DNA of 64,000 bases from Bacteroidota bacterium (GTDB taxonomy: Bacteria; Bacteroidota; Bacteroidia; Cytophagales; Cytophagaceae), in contig JAEYZG010000070.1 of assembly GCA_023428135.1 (NCBI GenBank), positions 15,144 through 79,143 on the forward strand, given 5' to 3'. The notes under the pieces were generated by a model. The model was not told the DNA's origin and did no database searches. It saw only the letters and a program-made list of their open reading frames with translations. This document shows positions 35,216-44,045 of this stretch, piece after piece; within the stretch, counting starts at the first letter, position 1; every line of letters starts with the position of its first letter. A program made the position numbers and the translations under genes.

Positions 35216-37351
35216 ATGAAACAATTTTTACTATCGGTATTATTTTTATTGATTATTCAAACAGTTGGAATTTGTCAGCATTGGGAAAGGTTAAATTATA
35301 ATTCATTCTCATTCTATGCGGGTGATCCGTCCATGATAAGCAAAGATGGGCAGTTGTTCCTTGCCAGTGAAGGAGGTATTTATAAATCTGAGGATAATGG
35401 AGGGCATTGGGTATATTCAAGCAATGGTTTGAATACTCCTTTGTCTAATGTAATCTATGATATTTTTTCAGATGAGACTGGTATTTATTGCGCGAATGCT
35501 AAAGGTATTTTTAAATCTGTTGATAATGGGGCAAACTGGAAGGAGTCAGGTGAAGGGTTAGTGATTGGGGCATATGTGTCATATGCAAAGATATTTAGGT
35601 TGAATGACAAGCTTTTCTTATATCAATATAAAGATAATAAACAGGGTAAATTGTTTGTGTCTTCAGATAATGCTCAACATTGGTTGTTGGCTGTAGATGA
35701 TTTGAGCTTTAAATATATCTATATGATTGGTTCGAGTATTTATGGAGTAGATGGGAGTTCAATAAAGAAGAGTAATGATGGATATTTGTTTTCTGACTAC
35801 CCTTCTACGATTTCCTCAAACATTCATGGTATAAGCGGTGCAAATGAAGACTTGTTTGCTATCGGTTTTAATCAGTTGTATCATTCGGTTTATGGTGGTA
35901 CGCTGGAGCCCTTATCTGTTTTCCCAGAGACGGAAACGCCTGGGTCGATAAACTATTTGAATAATCAATTTATTCTTACCACTTCAACTTGGGATTCAAG
36001 GAATTTTTTTCTTTATTATTCTTCTGATAAAGGAAAGTCCTGGCAATCATTTAATAAAAATGGGCTCGAAGGTCAAACGATACAGGGGCTTTTTTATTTG
36101 AATGAACAATATATTGCTTTAACAGATATTGGATTGTACCTTTTGAAGGAGGGGAGCAATGCCTGGGTAAAAGCAACCAATGGACTCCGTATTACATCAG
36201 CATTTGAATTTACGGTTTCAGGAAATGTAATTATTATTCGCGACAGCAATGGTATATCTATTTCCAAGGATAAGGGTGAAACCTGGACAACATCCCTGGA
36301 AAATAAACCTATGGGAGAGGAATATTATATTGATGAATTGATAAATTCCGGTAAATATTTATTTGCAAGAACAAATAAAACAATTTACAAAAGTGAGAAC
36401 CACGGTGAAAGTTGGAGTAAAATAACAATTCCTTATGCGAACCCCATAGAGGGTTATTTTTATTTTGAAACTGGAGTAGGGGATACTTTGATTTTATCTT
36501 TTGAGGGAATACAAGGATATGGCCAGTATGTGTCGCTTGATGGTGGAGTTAATTGGAATTTTGTTACCAGCGGTAATTATCAATTCCAATATTTGTTTCT
36601 AAACAACAATGTCTTGTTTGCTGCCAGATATTTAGATAATGGTGGTAAAAAGTTAATGCGGTCTTACAATTATGGACAAACGTGGGAATTTGCTGGGGGG
36701 GGCTTGGATTCTATTGGTAATTATATTAATATAATAGTTAGTGGTGAAAGGAATACTTTTTATTTAACTAGTGATGTTTATAATTTAGATAATGAAACTT
36801 CAGGATCTACTTTATACAAATCTAATGACAATGGATATTCCTGGACAAAAGTAGATGTGACCAATTCAAGCGATTTCTTTTGGATTATAGATATGAAATA
36901 TTATGATAATGCACTTTATGTTTCGTATGCAGAGGGAATTGCCAGGAGTATAGATGGTGGAGAATCATGGGAGGAGATTCGTGGAGATCTGCCCGGAGAA
37001 ATTTTTGGTACCCTAGCATTCATGAACGATGAGGTATATTGTGGAACCTATACTCATGGTATCTGGAAAAGTACTGTAGCTCCCCTTTCTATTTATAATA
37101 AAGGTAATTCAAACAAAGATCTTTTGATTTACCCAAATCCTGCTTCTGATTACACTAATGTCAAATCAATAAACGGAAATGGCATTGTTATGATTTTGAA
37201 TATGCAAGGAGAGGTCGTAAAAGAAATTAATGCTGAGTCTGATAAGGTTTTAACCAGGGTTCAAATTAGTGATATTCGTGCTGGTATCTATTTACTAAAA
37301 TATGAAAGCGAAGGTAAATCGTTTTCAGAAAAACTTATCATTGTAAAGTAG
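35216..37351 (+). CDS. Secreted BNR/sortilin-like repeat protein with T9SS type A sorting signal
   Basis: 711 residues: signal peptide (about 1-20), then a beta-propeller region made of repeated S/D-x-D-x-G-x-T/x-W units (KSEDNGGHW, KSVDNGANW, YSSDKGKSW, ISKDKGETW, KSENHGESW, RSYNYGQTW, KSNDNGYSW, RSIDGGESW), the BNR/Asp-box or VPS10-like signature. The last about 75 residues (LLIYPNPASDYTNV ... GIYLLKYESEGKSFSEKLII) are a type A C-terminal domain of type IX secretion cargo. The protein is therefore expected at the cell surface or released. A binding or glycan-related role is possible; no catalytic residues can be identified. Length and domain order are normal for this kind of cargo. Confidence 0.88.
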   Translation: MKQFLLSVLFLLIIQTVGICQHWERLNYNSFSFYAGDPSMISKDGQLFLASEGGIYKSEDNGGHWVYSSNGLNTPLSNVIYDIFSDETGIYCANAKGIFKSVDNGANWKESGEGLVIGAYVSYAKIFRLNDKLFLYQYKDNKQGKLFVSSDNAQHWLLAVDDLSFKYIYMIGSSIYGVDGSSIKKSNDGYLFSDYPSTISSNIHGISGANEDLFAIGFNQLYHSVYGGTLEPLSVFPETETPGSINYLNNQFILTTSTWDSRNFFLYYSSDKGKSWQSFNKNGLEGQTIQGLFYLNEQYIALTDIGLYLLKEGSNAWVKATNGLRITSAFEFTVSGNVIIIRDSNGISISKDKGETWTTSLENKPMGEEYYIDELINSGKYLFARTNKTIYKSENHGESWSKITIPYANPIEGYFYFETGVGDTLILSFEGIQGYGQYVSLDGGVNWNFVTSGNYQFQYLFLNNNVLFAARYLDNGGKKLMRSYNYGQTWEFAGGGLDSIGNYINIIVSGERNTFYLTSDVYNLDNETSGSTLYKSNDNGYSWTKVDVTNSSDFFWIIDMKYYDNALYVSYAEGIARSIDGGESWEEIRGDLPGEIFGTLAFMNDEVYCGTYTHGIWKSTVAPLSIYNKGNSNKDLLIYPNPASDYTNVKSINGNGIVMILNMQGEVVKEINAESDKVLTRVQISDIRAGIYLLKYESEGKSFSEKLIIVK

Positions 37352-37358
37352 GAAGGCA

Positions 37359-37409
37359 ATTTTGGGTTAATACAAATTGTAAATGAGATGATTTGTATTA
37401 ACCCAAAAT
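37359..37409. repeat. Perfect 19-bp hairpin in the gap between the T9SS cargo gene and the receiver gene
   Basis: Arms 37359-37377 and 37391-37409 are exact reverse complements around a 13-base loop. It starts 8 bases after the cargo stop. Downstream there is no T run on the plus strand, so it is an mRNA 3'-end stabiliser, a non-canonical terminator or a symmetric binding site. Confidence 0.6.
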
Positions 37410-37539
37410 AAATGTATATCAAATGATTATTTTTATTTGAGTTTAATATTTGTTAAAGTTATAAACATTTTTCGCACTTGTTTGTTAATAAATTACTTTA
37501 GCTGCCTTTGGGGTTTAAAAGTATAAACTTCGAGTATGC

Positions 37540-37953
37540 ATGAATAAATTTGAAAACGTACTTTTGATAGACGATGATAATATAACCAATTTCATAAATC
37601 AACGTCTTCTTAGAAAATTAAACGTAGCCAGTAATATAACCACAGCCACTAATGGCTATGAAGGGCTGGAGCATGTCCACAAATTTTGCAGAAATTATAA
37701 TAACTGTTCACACCTGATTTTCCTTGATATTAAAATGCCTGTGATGGATGGGATTGAGTTTCTGAAAGAATTTAATACTCTTAATCTTCCGAATAAGGAA
37801 AATATTAACATCATTATGCTTTCCACTTCTTCTAATGAAAATGATATCAGGCAAATAGAAATGTTTAAGGTTCGTGAATTTCTTACCAAGCCGCTTACAG
37901 AAGAAAAGATATTAAAGGTGTTGCAGGACTGGGAGTCTTACTGTCACGAATAA
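37540..37953 (+). CDS. Single-domain response regulator (receiver only)
   Basis: 137 residues that are a receiver domain and nothing else. The acidic pair is at 11-12 (LLIDDDN), the phosphoacceptor is Asp63 (FLDIKMPVMDG), the Ser/Thr switch is in IIMLSTSS and the Lys is in LTKPL, so phosphotransfer chemistry is intact. There is no output domain, so it probably acts by protein contact or as a phosphate relay. No histidine kinase is adjacent. It converges on the large lipoprotein gene (18 bases between stops). Confidence 0.9.
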   Translation: MNKFENVLLIDDDNITNFINQRLLRKLNVASNITTATNGYEGLEHVHKFCRNYNNCSHLIFLDIKMPVMDGIEFLKEFNTLNLPNKENINIIMLSTSSNENDIRQIEMFKVREFLTKPLTEEKILKVLQDWESYCHE

Positions 37954-37971
37954 TATTTTCAAGTTATTTTT

Positions 37972-40900
37972 TTAATAGAAGAATCCAAGTCTGAAATTAA
38001 ATAACTGATCTTCTTCTGAAAAAGCATAGGTAGCATTCATTACAAATCTGTCATAGATCGACATCCATACTCCTGGTCCGTAAGATGTATGCCATTCTCT
38101 GGATTTTTCTCCTCGTACATATACACGACCATTATCTAATAAAGCCATTAACCCGAATTTTGCCGGGAAGATATAAGCATTAAAGTTGAAAAGCTCACCT
38201 CTTAATTCCACATTCTGATAGAAAGAATCATCTCCAATGAATCTTGTTTTTCTGTATCCTCTAACGTTTTGTGTTAAACCTATACTACTGCCCTGGTAAA
38301 ACTCAAAATCCCCTCCGGTAGCAGCACCACCAATTCGCATAGCTAGGGTAAGTTGTTTGGGCAGGTTAGGGGTAATATATACAACGAATTCACTTTTAAA
38401 ATGCCTGTAATAACCTTTGCTATATGTGAGTCTTTTGCTGATATTGGCTTCTGCGGTTAATAATATTCCTCTTGTAGGATTGTAAATATTGTCTCTTGTA
38501 CCTAGTACAAATGAAGATCTTAAGCCAAGGAACTGTTGACCTTTGTATATCTCTGGGTTTGATTCCCCAAGTGTTTCAGATAACAATGTGCCTGTATTGT
38601 CTTCTACTCTGTAATACTCATAAAGTGGTCCAAGATTTATTTTAAAAAAGCTAGTTAAGTTTTTTGATAATGCTGGATTAATCACGGTATGCAGCAAACG
38701 TACTCTATAGAAATCAATTCCTGCAGTTTTCCCAGGGGTTTCATTACCATATCCGAAGAAGTTGAATACAAATGCCGGGGCATATGATAATGCATGAATG
38801 TACAAATCATATTTTTTAATAAAGTTTTTTACCTCTCCCGTGTATTCTAATTTTCTTGAACGAGTATTGGTTGCAACGTTAACCATGAACCTGTGACTGG
38901 CGCCATAAGGCAAACTCCTGAATTTGTATGTCTGGTACAAAACTCCTGCTCCTATATAAAATCCATCATCAGGATTGTAGTATAGTGTGGCCTGAGGTCC
39001 AAGATATTTGTATTTGAATTCATCCAGGCCAGGAAAGTTTACACTTTCTTTGAAGGAAGTTTGAATGCTAGTACTCTTTCCTTTTTGTATATAAGTATCA
39101 TAGTTGGTGTCATAGATAAACGTGCGATTGCCGAAGCCATCAACCTTTGATAAGTCAAGTATAGTATCCTGATCTTTGCCTCCTATTATTCTTACTTTTA
39201 TACCTTTATCAACATCCCCCTTGAGGAGAAATTTGTCTTCCCCTGCAAGTCCATATAATCTGATTTCCCGAGTTTCATCTGACTGAAAAGTACGTTCATA
39301 TAATTTCTTTGATACTTCTCCCTCTTTATTGATTTTGTTGATGGAAACTCTTGTCTGAGAATCATCTATTCGTTCTACAGTGAAATGCTCATCTTTATCA
39401 CTTCCATAAATGTCAGTGTATTGGCTCAAAGCACGATAATATTTAAGCGCTGCCTGATGTAGCAAATTTCTTCTGCTTTTAAGTTTGGCTATAATTTCCG
39501 GTCCATGTATTGGATATATTGAATCAGGAAGTGCTTTAACAGCTTCTTCAATCTCATGATCGGAGAGTTCATTGCTGATACTATCAGCAATTTCTAGCCA
39601 GTCTTTTTCTTCAAGGGCACTTAAGAATCTTCTGTCAATATTTTTTGCGCTTAGGTTAAGGCCAATAATATCTTCATATTGGTAGTCAAAATTTTGAAGG
39701 TTTCTGATGGCCCATTTTCTGCTGATGATGGAGGGGAATACCCCATCAAATTTATAAAAAACCTGATCTCTGTCTTCCGGGATTACTTTGTAAATCTTTC
39801 CTTTTTCAGTAGGAATATCTGTCCATCTGTATTGACGTTCATGCCTGTCCCAGTCCCCCATCAACATATCTGTAAGTCTTGTTTTCAGATAGAATCTTTG
39901 ATCTACTATATTATCATTGTCTTCTTCAATTTCTTCAAATACTTTGTCTGTACCAACAATATTTTTGGCATACCCCAGGCTTGAAACATTGGAGTGGTCA
40001 TCATTTGCGTCCTCTTCCAGAAATGACAGGCTGCCTTTAAATTCTTCACGATAAGGTCCAAGGCAGCTATCGTTGGGTATGTATACTGTTCTTGGATTAG
40101 TGTGATATATTCCTACTGCCTCAGCAATCTTTGCTGCTACAAGGCAGCCATATGGATGTTGAGCAGAGATTTGATCCTGTGCTAAATCTTGCACTATAGT
40201 ATTTCGGAATGTTGCAGGAATTGCTTTGGTTGGGTTTTTATTGATGGACCTTAGCACAAATTTCCTTCCATCAGGATTTTTTAATTTAAGTGATTTTGAT
40301 TGCTTTCCTCCTCCGATTCCATAAGGAATCAAACCGCCCTCATCAGTGCTGAGATTGACATAGGGAATAGTGATAGGTTGAGTCCAATCTTTTCTATAAT
40401 GGTTGCCAAATAAAAACTGATGTAGTTTTGAAGTCTTATATTGCTTGGACGCAGGCATAGTCACTGAAGAGTCTTTATAATTTTTTTCAGATAAGGAACA
40501 AAATAGCTCTAGTGCACCGGTCTTTTTTTCATAAAGCTTATGCCTGAATTTTATGGTACCTTCTGATCCATCTCCTTCAGGTATCCAGTATTCAATCCAT
40601 GTTTGTCCGGAATGAAAGTAGTTGATCCTGGCAAATCCCTTGGCACGTTGGGTATACAAAGCATTCCCTCCTCCTGAAACAGGATTTAGTCTACTGCCTG
40701 CTCCGCTTACAACATGATTGATTTTGTCCTCTATATGAAGCTGAAGATTATGATCATGACCGGCAGAATAAATGAGATTATCATATTCTCCAATTATTGA
40801 AGTTATTCTGGATTTGAAATATTGATAGCTGTAGTGTGATATGTCCTGATCCACACCACCGAATTTTCTATACAAAGGATAAATAGCTCCAATACCGGGA

Positions 40901-41682
40901 AGGGGGACATAGAGATTTTTTCTTATAATTCTTAAAGGAAACACATAATCCATAAAAGTATAGTAGCCTCCATGGTTTCCATTGCTGTATAAAGGGTGAT
41001 GGGCTACAACTAGTTTATGTCTGTTTTTGTTATTGTCCAGAAAATCTTTTAGTTGAACAATCATATCGTCTTCGTCTTCCGCTTCACAATCGCCACATGC
41101 TCCGTAGGGTTTTATGTATTTATGCAACCACCATTGAGAGTCTATTGCCGCAAAAGCTATCTGAGGATGGACCTTGGTTATGAATGGTCCCGGACATGCA
41201 TTGTCGGGAACGAATGAATTGTCTCTCTTTAAATAGTTTTCTACAAAAGCCTCCTGTCTTTTGATGGCCTTTAATCCTCCTTCTTTCATGTAATCCCAGT
41301 CATGATTTCCAGCGACCAGAAATACTTGTCCCTTGTAGTCAGCAAAGATTTTAAGTTGCTCTATTAATTTAGCTTCCTGCTTTTCTCTCGAACTGGCAGA
41401 GGAAGCTGGCATGCCGTCGAAATAGATATTATCTCCTAAAAATATAACAGCACTATTAGTATCTCCATTTATAGTTTGTTCGAGAAGTTTCAGAGTAGGC
41501 TCCTGGGTTGTAAGGGAAGGGCTTCCCGCATCACCAATCAGATAAACTGAAAATTCTGGCCGGGAACTATCCGGATAAATTAATCTCCAGTTTCTTACTT
41601 CTTTTTTGTAGTAGGGCAAATCTATGCAAGAAACATTCAGTAATGAAAGGATAAAAACATTTATTGCTAAAAAAAACTTCAT
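37972..41682 (-). CDS. Lipoprotein with metallophosphoesterase, kinase-like middle part and Omp85-type barrel
   Basis: With ATG at 41682 the protein has 1236 residues; the frame extends 25 codons upstream but only the later ATG yields a lipobox (LNVSC, Cys19). Residues about 45-330 are a calcineurin-like phosphoesterase with GDAG, GDNIYFDG, GNHDWD, HHPLYS and GHDHNLQ, so both metal sites are complete. The region about 457-660 contains KFVLRSINK, then MGDWDRHERQYRW and IPEDRDQVFYKFDG, reminiscent of HipA/CotH/FAM20-like kinase loops. From about 860 to the C-terminal Phe-x-Tyr (FRLGFFY) it is a bacterial surface antigen/Omp85 barrel (RDNIYNPTRGI). It should be an outer-membrane protein with a periplasmic or surface enzyme. 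No operon partner. Confidence 0.85.
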   Translation of the reverse strand: MKFFLAINVFILSLLNVSCIDLPYYKKEVRNWRLIYPDSSRPEFSVYLIGDAGSPSLTTQEPTLKLLEQTINGDTNSAVIFLGDNIYFDGMPASSASSREKQEAKLIEQLKIFADYKGQVFLVAGNHDWDYMKEGGLKAIKRQEAFVENYLKRDNSFVPDNACPGPFITKVHPQIAFAAIDSQWWLHKYIKPYGACGDCEAEDEDDMIVQLKDFLDNNKNRHKLVVAHHPLYSNGNHGGYYTFMDYVFPLRIIRKNLYVPLPGIGAIYPLYRKFGGVDQDISHYSYQYFKSRITSIIGEYDNLIYSAGHDHNLQLHIEDKINHVVSGAGSRLNPVSGGGNALYTQRAKGFARINYFHSGQTWIEYWIPEGDGSEGTIKFRHKLYEKKTGALELFCSLSEKNYKDSSVTMPASKQYKTSKLHQFLFGNHYRKDWTQPITIPYVNLSTDEGGLIPYGIGGGKQSKSLKLKNPDGRKFVLRSINKNPTKAIPATFRNTIVQDLAQDQISAQHPYGCLVAAKIAEAVGIYHTNPRTVYIPNDSCLGPYREEFKGSLSFLEEDANDDHSNVSSLGYAKNIVGTDKVFEEIEEDNDNIVDQRFYLKTRLTDMLMGDWDRHERQYRWTDIPTEKGKIYKVIPEDRDQVFYKFDGVFPSIISRKWAIRNLQNFDYQYEDIIGLNLSAKNIDRRFLSALEEKDWLEIADSISNELSDHEIEEAVKALPDSIYPIHGPEIIAKLKSRRNLLHQAALKYYRALSQYTDIYGSDKDEHFTVERIDDSQTRVSINKINKEGEVSKKLYERTFQSDETREIRLYGLAGEDKFLLKGDVDKGIKVRIIGGKDQDTILDLSKVDGFGNRTFIYDTNYDTYIQKGKSTSIQTSFKESVNFPGLDEFKYKYLGPQATLYYNPDDGFYIGAGVLYQTYKFRSLPYGASHRFMVNVATNTRSRKLEYTGEVKNFIKKYDLYIHALSYAPAFVFNFFGYGNETPGKTAGIDFYRVRLLHTVINPALSKNLTSFFKINLGPLYEYYRVEDNTGTLLSETLGESNPEIYKGQQFLGLRSSFVLGTRDNIYNPTRGILLTAEANISKRLTYSKGYYRHFKSEFVVYITPNLPKQLTLAMRIGGAATGGDFEFYQGSSIGLTQNVRGYRKTRFIGDDSFYQNVELRGELFNFNAYIFPAKFGLMALLDNGRVYVRGEKSREWHTSYGPGVWMSIYDRFVMNATYAFSEEDQLFNFRLGFFY

Positions 41683-41814
41683 GTCGGAGTTCGGAAAATT
41701 TTGATCAGTTACTTCTGAAAGCACTAAGATTTTAATCGGGCAAGGATATGTAAACACTTACCAGCTATATCCGGTTATTTCATTAACTCTATTTTACTTT
41801 AAGTGTTTTTTTAA

Positions 41815-43038
41815 ATGGCTCATACTACTAAAATATTAGAAGAGGTTGTCCCTTTTGTTTTTAATCTGCTAAGGGATAATTTATCTCCTCAATATTTGTA
41901 TCATAACTTTTATCATACGAGTGAAATAGTTAAATCCTGCAATCAGCTTGGAAAGCTTGCAGGTCTTGGTGAAGAAGAATCAGAAATTCTTGAATTGGCT
42001 GCCTGGTTTCATGATACTGGCTTTATAAAAAGTTATAAGGAGCATGAGATTGAAAGTATGCGTATTGCTAAAGATTTTCTTACAAAGGAAGATTATAGTA
42101 AGGAAAAAACAGCTAAGGTGCTGAGTTGTATAAAAGCAACTTCAAGATCAGAAGCTCCCCAAAATAAGCTTGAAATGTTGTTATGCGATGCAGACTTTTC
42201 TCATACCGGTGATAAGGAGTTTGCCTCTAAGGCAGCGCTTTTGAAATTGGAATGGGAAAACTTCGGGATGAGCAATTGTTCTGATCTGGAATGGGACAAA
42301 GATCAGCTTAAGTTTCTTTCTTCAGTTTCCTATTATACAAAAGAGGCAGAGGAGCTTTATGGAGCTCAGAGGCTATCGAATATAGTTGCATTAAATAAAA
42401 AGGTTGAGACTAACAGGCAAAATGAAGAAAAGAATAAGGCTAAAGGGAAAAAGCCTAAGCGCGGTATAGAGACCATGTTTAGAAGCGTTTACCGGAACCA
42501 TATTAACCTTAGCTCGATTGCTGATAATAAGGCCAATATGATGATTAGTATTAATACTATCATTATTTCCCTGATGCTTACAGTAGTAGGAGCTAAGTTT
42601 TCATTTTTTGGCACCAGTCTTAAAGAAAATCCTGCTTTGATTTTTCCTGCCATAACACTTATAGCAACTAGTCTGGGAAGTGTAATATTTGCGATCCAGT
42701 CTGCCAAGCCGAAAGTAACAAACAGGATAGAAAAAGGGGATGTGAGGAATGACAAGCATAATCTTCTTTTCTTCGGAAACTTCACACATCTCAGTCTTTC
42801 TGAATTTGAAGTGTCTATAATGGAAGTGATGAAAGAAGATATTCTCCTGTATTCTAATATGATCAGCGATTTATATTACCTGGGATTGGTGTTGCAGAAG
42901 AAATATAAACTCTTACGATACAGTTACACATTTTTTATGGTTGGATTGATTGTTACCGTATTGGTTTTCATAACCATATTGATATATCTGAAGATAGGCA
43001 ATCATCCTATAAAGCAATACCATTTAAAGTTTTCTTAG
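41815..43038 (+). CDS. HD-domain protein with C-terminal PycTM (Pycsar effector-type) membrane domain
   Basis: 407 residues. The N-terminal domain (about 1-200) is an HD phosphohydrolase with ligands His34 (NFYHTSEIV), His66-Asp67 (AAWFHDTGF) and Asp125/Asp127 (LLCDADFSHTG), so it could hydrolyse a cyclic or oligonucleotide. A basic linker leads to the DUF5706/PycTM region (about 215-400), with the signature SIADNKANMMISINTIIISL and three membrane segments near 244-264, 275-296 and 370-393. In Pycsar antiviral systems PycTM effectors sense cyclic pyrimidine nucleotides and damage the membrane. HD-PycTM fusions without a neighbouring PycC are common in Bacteroidota. Its 3' end overlaps the opposing DUF2652 gene by 32 bases. 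Confidence 0.88.
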   Translation: MAHTTKILEEVVPFVFNLLRDNLSPQYLYHNFYHTSEIVKSCNQLGKLAGLGEEESEILELAAWFHDTGFIKSYKEHEIESMRIAKDFLTKEDYSKEKTAKVLSCIKATSRSEAPQNKLEMLLCDADFSHTGDKEFASKAALLKLEWENFGMSNCSDLEWDKDQLKFLSSVSYYTKEAEELYGAQRLSNIVALNKKVETNRQNEEKNKAKGKKPKRGIETMFRSVYRNHINLSSIADNKANMMISINTIIISLMLTVVGAKFSFFGTSLKENPALIFPAITLIATSLGSVIFAIQSAKPKVTNRIEKGDVRNDKHNLLFFGNFTHLSLSEFEVSIMEVMKEDILLYSNMISDLYYLGLVLQKKYKLLRYSYTFFMVGLIVTVLVFITILIYLKIGNHPIKQYHLKFS

Positions 43039-43663
43039 AAACAATTGCATCCTTAAGTGGGCTGAGACTTAAAAATTTATAATGTACTTTTCCAATATAG
43101 TCGTAGCTTTTGTAACCACTTCTTAGTTTGGACCATGTAAAATTATTTTTAATGAGGGGCTCATTTTGCGTAAACAGGTACTGGTCTGTCATGAGCAGGT
43201 ATTCCTTCTCCTTAACATTATTTTTCAGTATACGGTGTGCTAATATCACATCAGGACCAACAAGTTTCAACATACCTTTAATTTCTGTAGTGGTGATGCA
43301 ACCATAGTGAACTATGATTTTGATAGTCAGGTTGGATAATTCTTTAGGTTCGATATTGCTTTTCTCTCTGATGTCCTGTATAGCGAAGTGAAAGTCAAGA
43401 AAAGTCTTCTTTACCTGTGATTCAAGCAAATCAAATCCGGGAGGATCTCCTGTTTTATAGAACATTACCGCATCTCCCAGTATTTCAGCTGTTTTAAAAT
43501 CCAAAATATTGGAATCAATTATTACTTCTAATAACTGATGAATATATTCTTTACTTTTTTCGATTTTGGTGCTTTTTATAAATTTGGTAAATCCCGAAAT
43601 GTCCGGAATAAAAAAAAATGCAGGTTGGGCATCCTCAATCGCTGAAATGAGATCTATATACAT
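43007..43663 (-). CDS. DUF2652 protein, class III nucleotide cyclase-like
   Basis: 218 residues. The cyclase-like core is visible: metal-binding Asp21 in FFIPDISGFTKF, Asp64 in EILGDAVMFY, the strand motif IIVHYG (about 116-121), and LVGPDVILAHRILKN (134-148), which matches the V-N-x-A-x-R motif of class III cyclases. Arg144 is retained but the transition-state Asn is Ile140, and the Lys before the second metal Asp is Glu60. It may therefore be an inactive or divergent cyclase, or use a nucleotide other than ATP. There is no membrane segment. It converges on and overlaps the HD-PycTM gene, which could receive its product. Confidence 0.8.
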   Translation of the reverse strand: MYIDLISAIEDAQPAFFFIPDISGFTKFIKSTKIEKSKEYIHQLLEVIIDSNILDFKTAEILGDAVMFYKTGDPPGFDLLESQVKKTFLDFHFAIQDIREKSNIEPKELSNLTIKIIVHYGCITTTEIKGMLKLVGPDVILAHRILKNNVKEKEYLLMTDQYLFTQNEPLIKNNFTWSKLRSGYKSYDYIGKVHYKFLSLSPLKDAIVSKKTLNGIAL

Positions 43664-43785
43664 AAATTTATACTCTTGTAGTAAATATCCTATATCGTTT
43701 TGTTTACAAAGGACTACTTAAAATGAAACCCTTAAAAATCTACAATTGTTCTTATCTTATAGATTAGTTAAAAAATATCATTGCA

Positions 43786-44004
43786 ATGGAAGGGCTTGAC
43801 AAAGGCAGGGTCATGATGATTCTGCCATTTATTATTTTATTTGGATTTGCAATTTCCTTATCAGTGTTTAACTCTCCGGAACCATTGAAAAAGACCTTAA
43901 AGTCTGCTGTGGGAATCGGGGAAAAGAAGAATACTGAAATCTCTCCATATAAAACCACTACCATTCCTGTTGAGTGCAAAGAAGATATTCTTATATGCAG
44001 TTAA
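43786..44004 (+). CDS. Small single-pass membrane protein, function unknown
   Basis: 72 residues: acidic/basic head, one membrane segment (VMMILPFIILFGFAISLSVF, residues 9-28) and a 44-residue soluble tail ending in a Cys pair region (VECKEDILICS). No ribosome-binding site is obvious, but Bacteroidota genes often lack one, and codon use is ordinary. It lies 41 bases before the NAD(P)-binding gene on the same strand, which favours a real gene. I recognise no family. Confidence 0.5.
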   Translation: MEGLDKGRVMMILPFIILFGFAISLSVFNSPEPLKKTLKSAVGIGEKKNTEISPYKTTTIPVECKEDILICS

Positions 44005-44045
44005 GCTAATTAATCCTTTACTATATTTAAGGAAACTTAGTATTA

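Noticed and set aside
43007..43663. Calling DUF2652 a bona fide PycC cyclase
   Set aside because: The catalytic Asn is replaced, and the genes are convergent rather than an operon, so only cyclase-like is supported.
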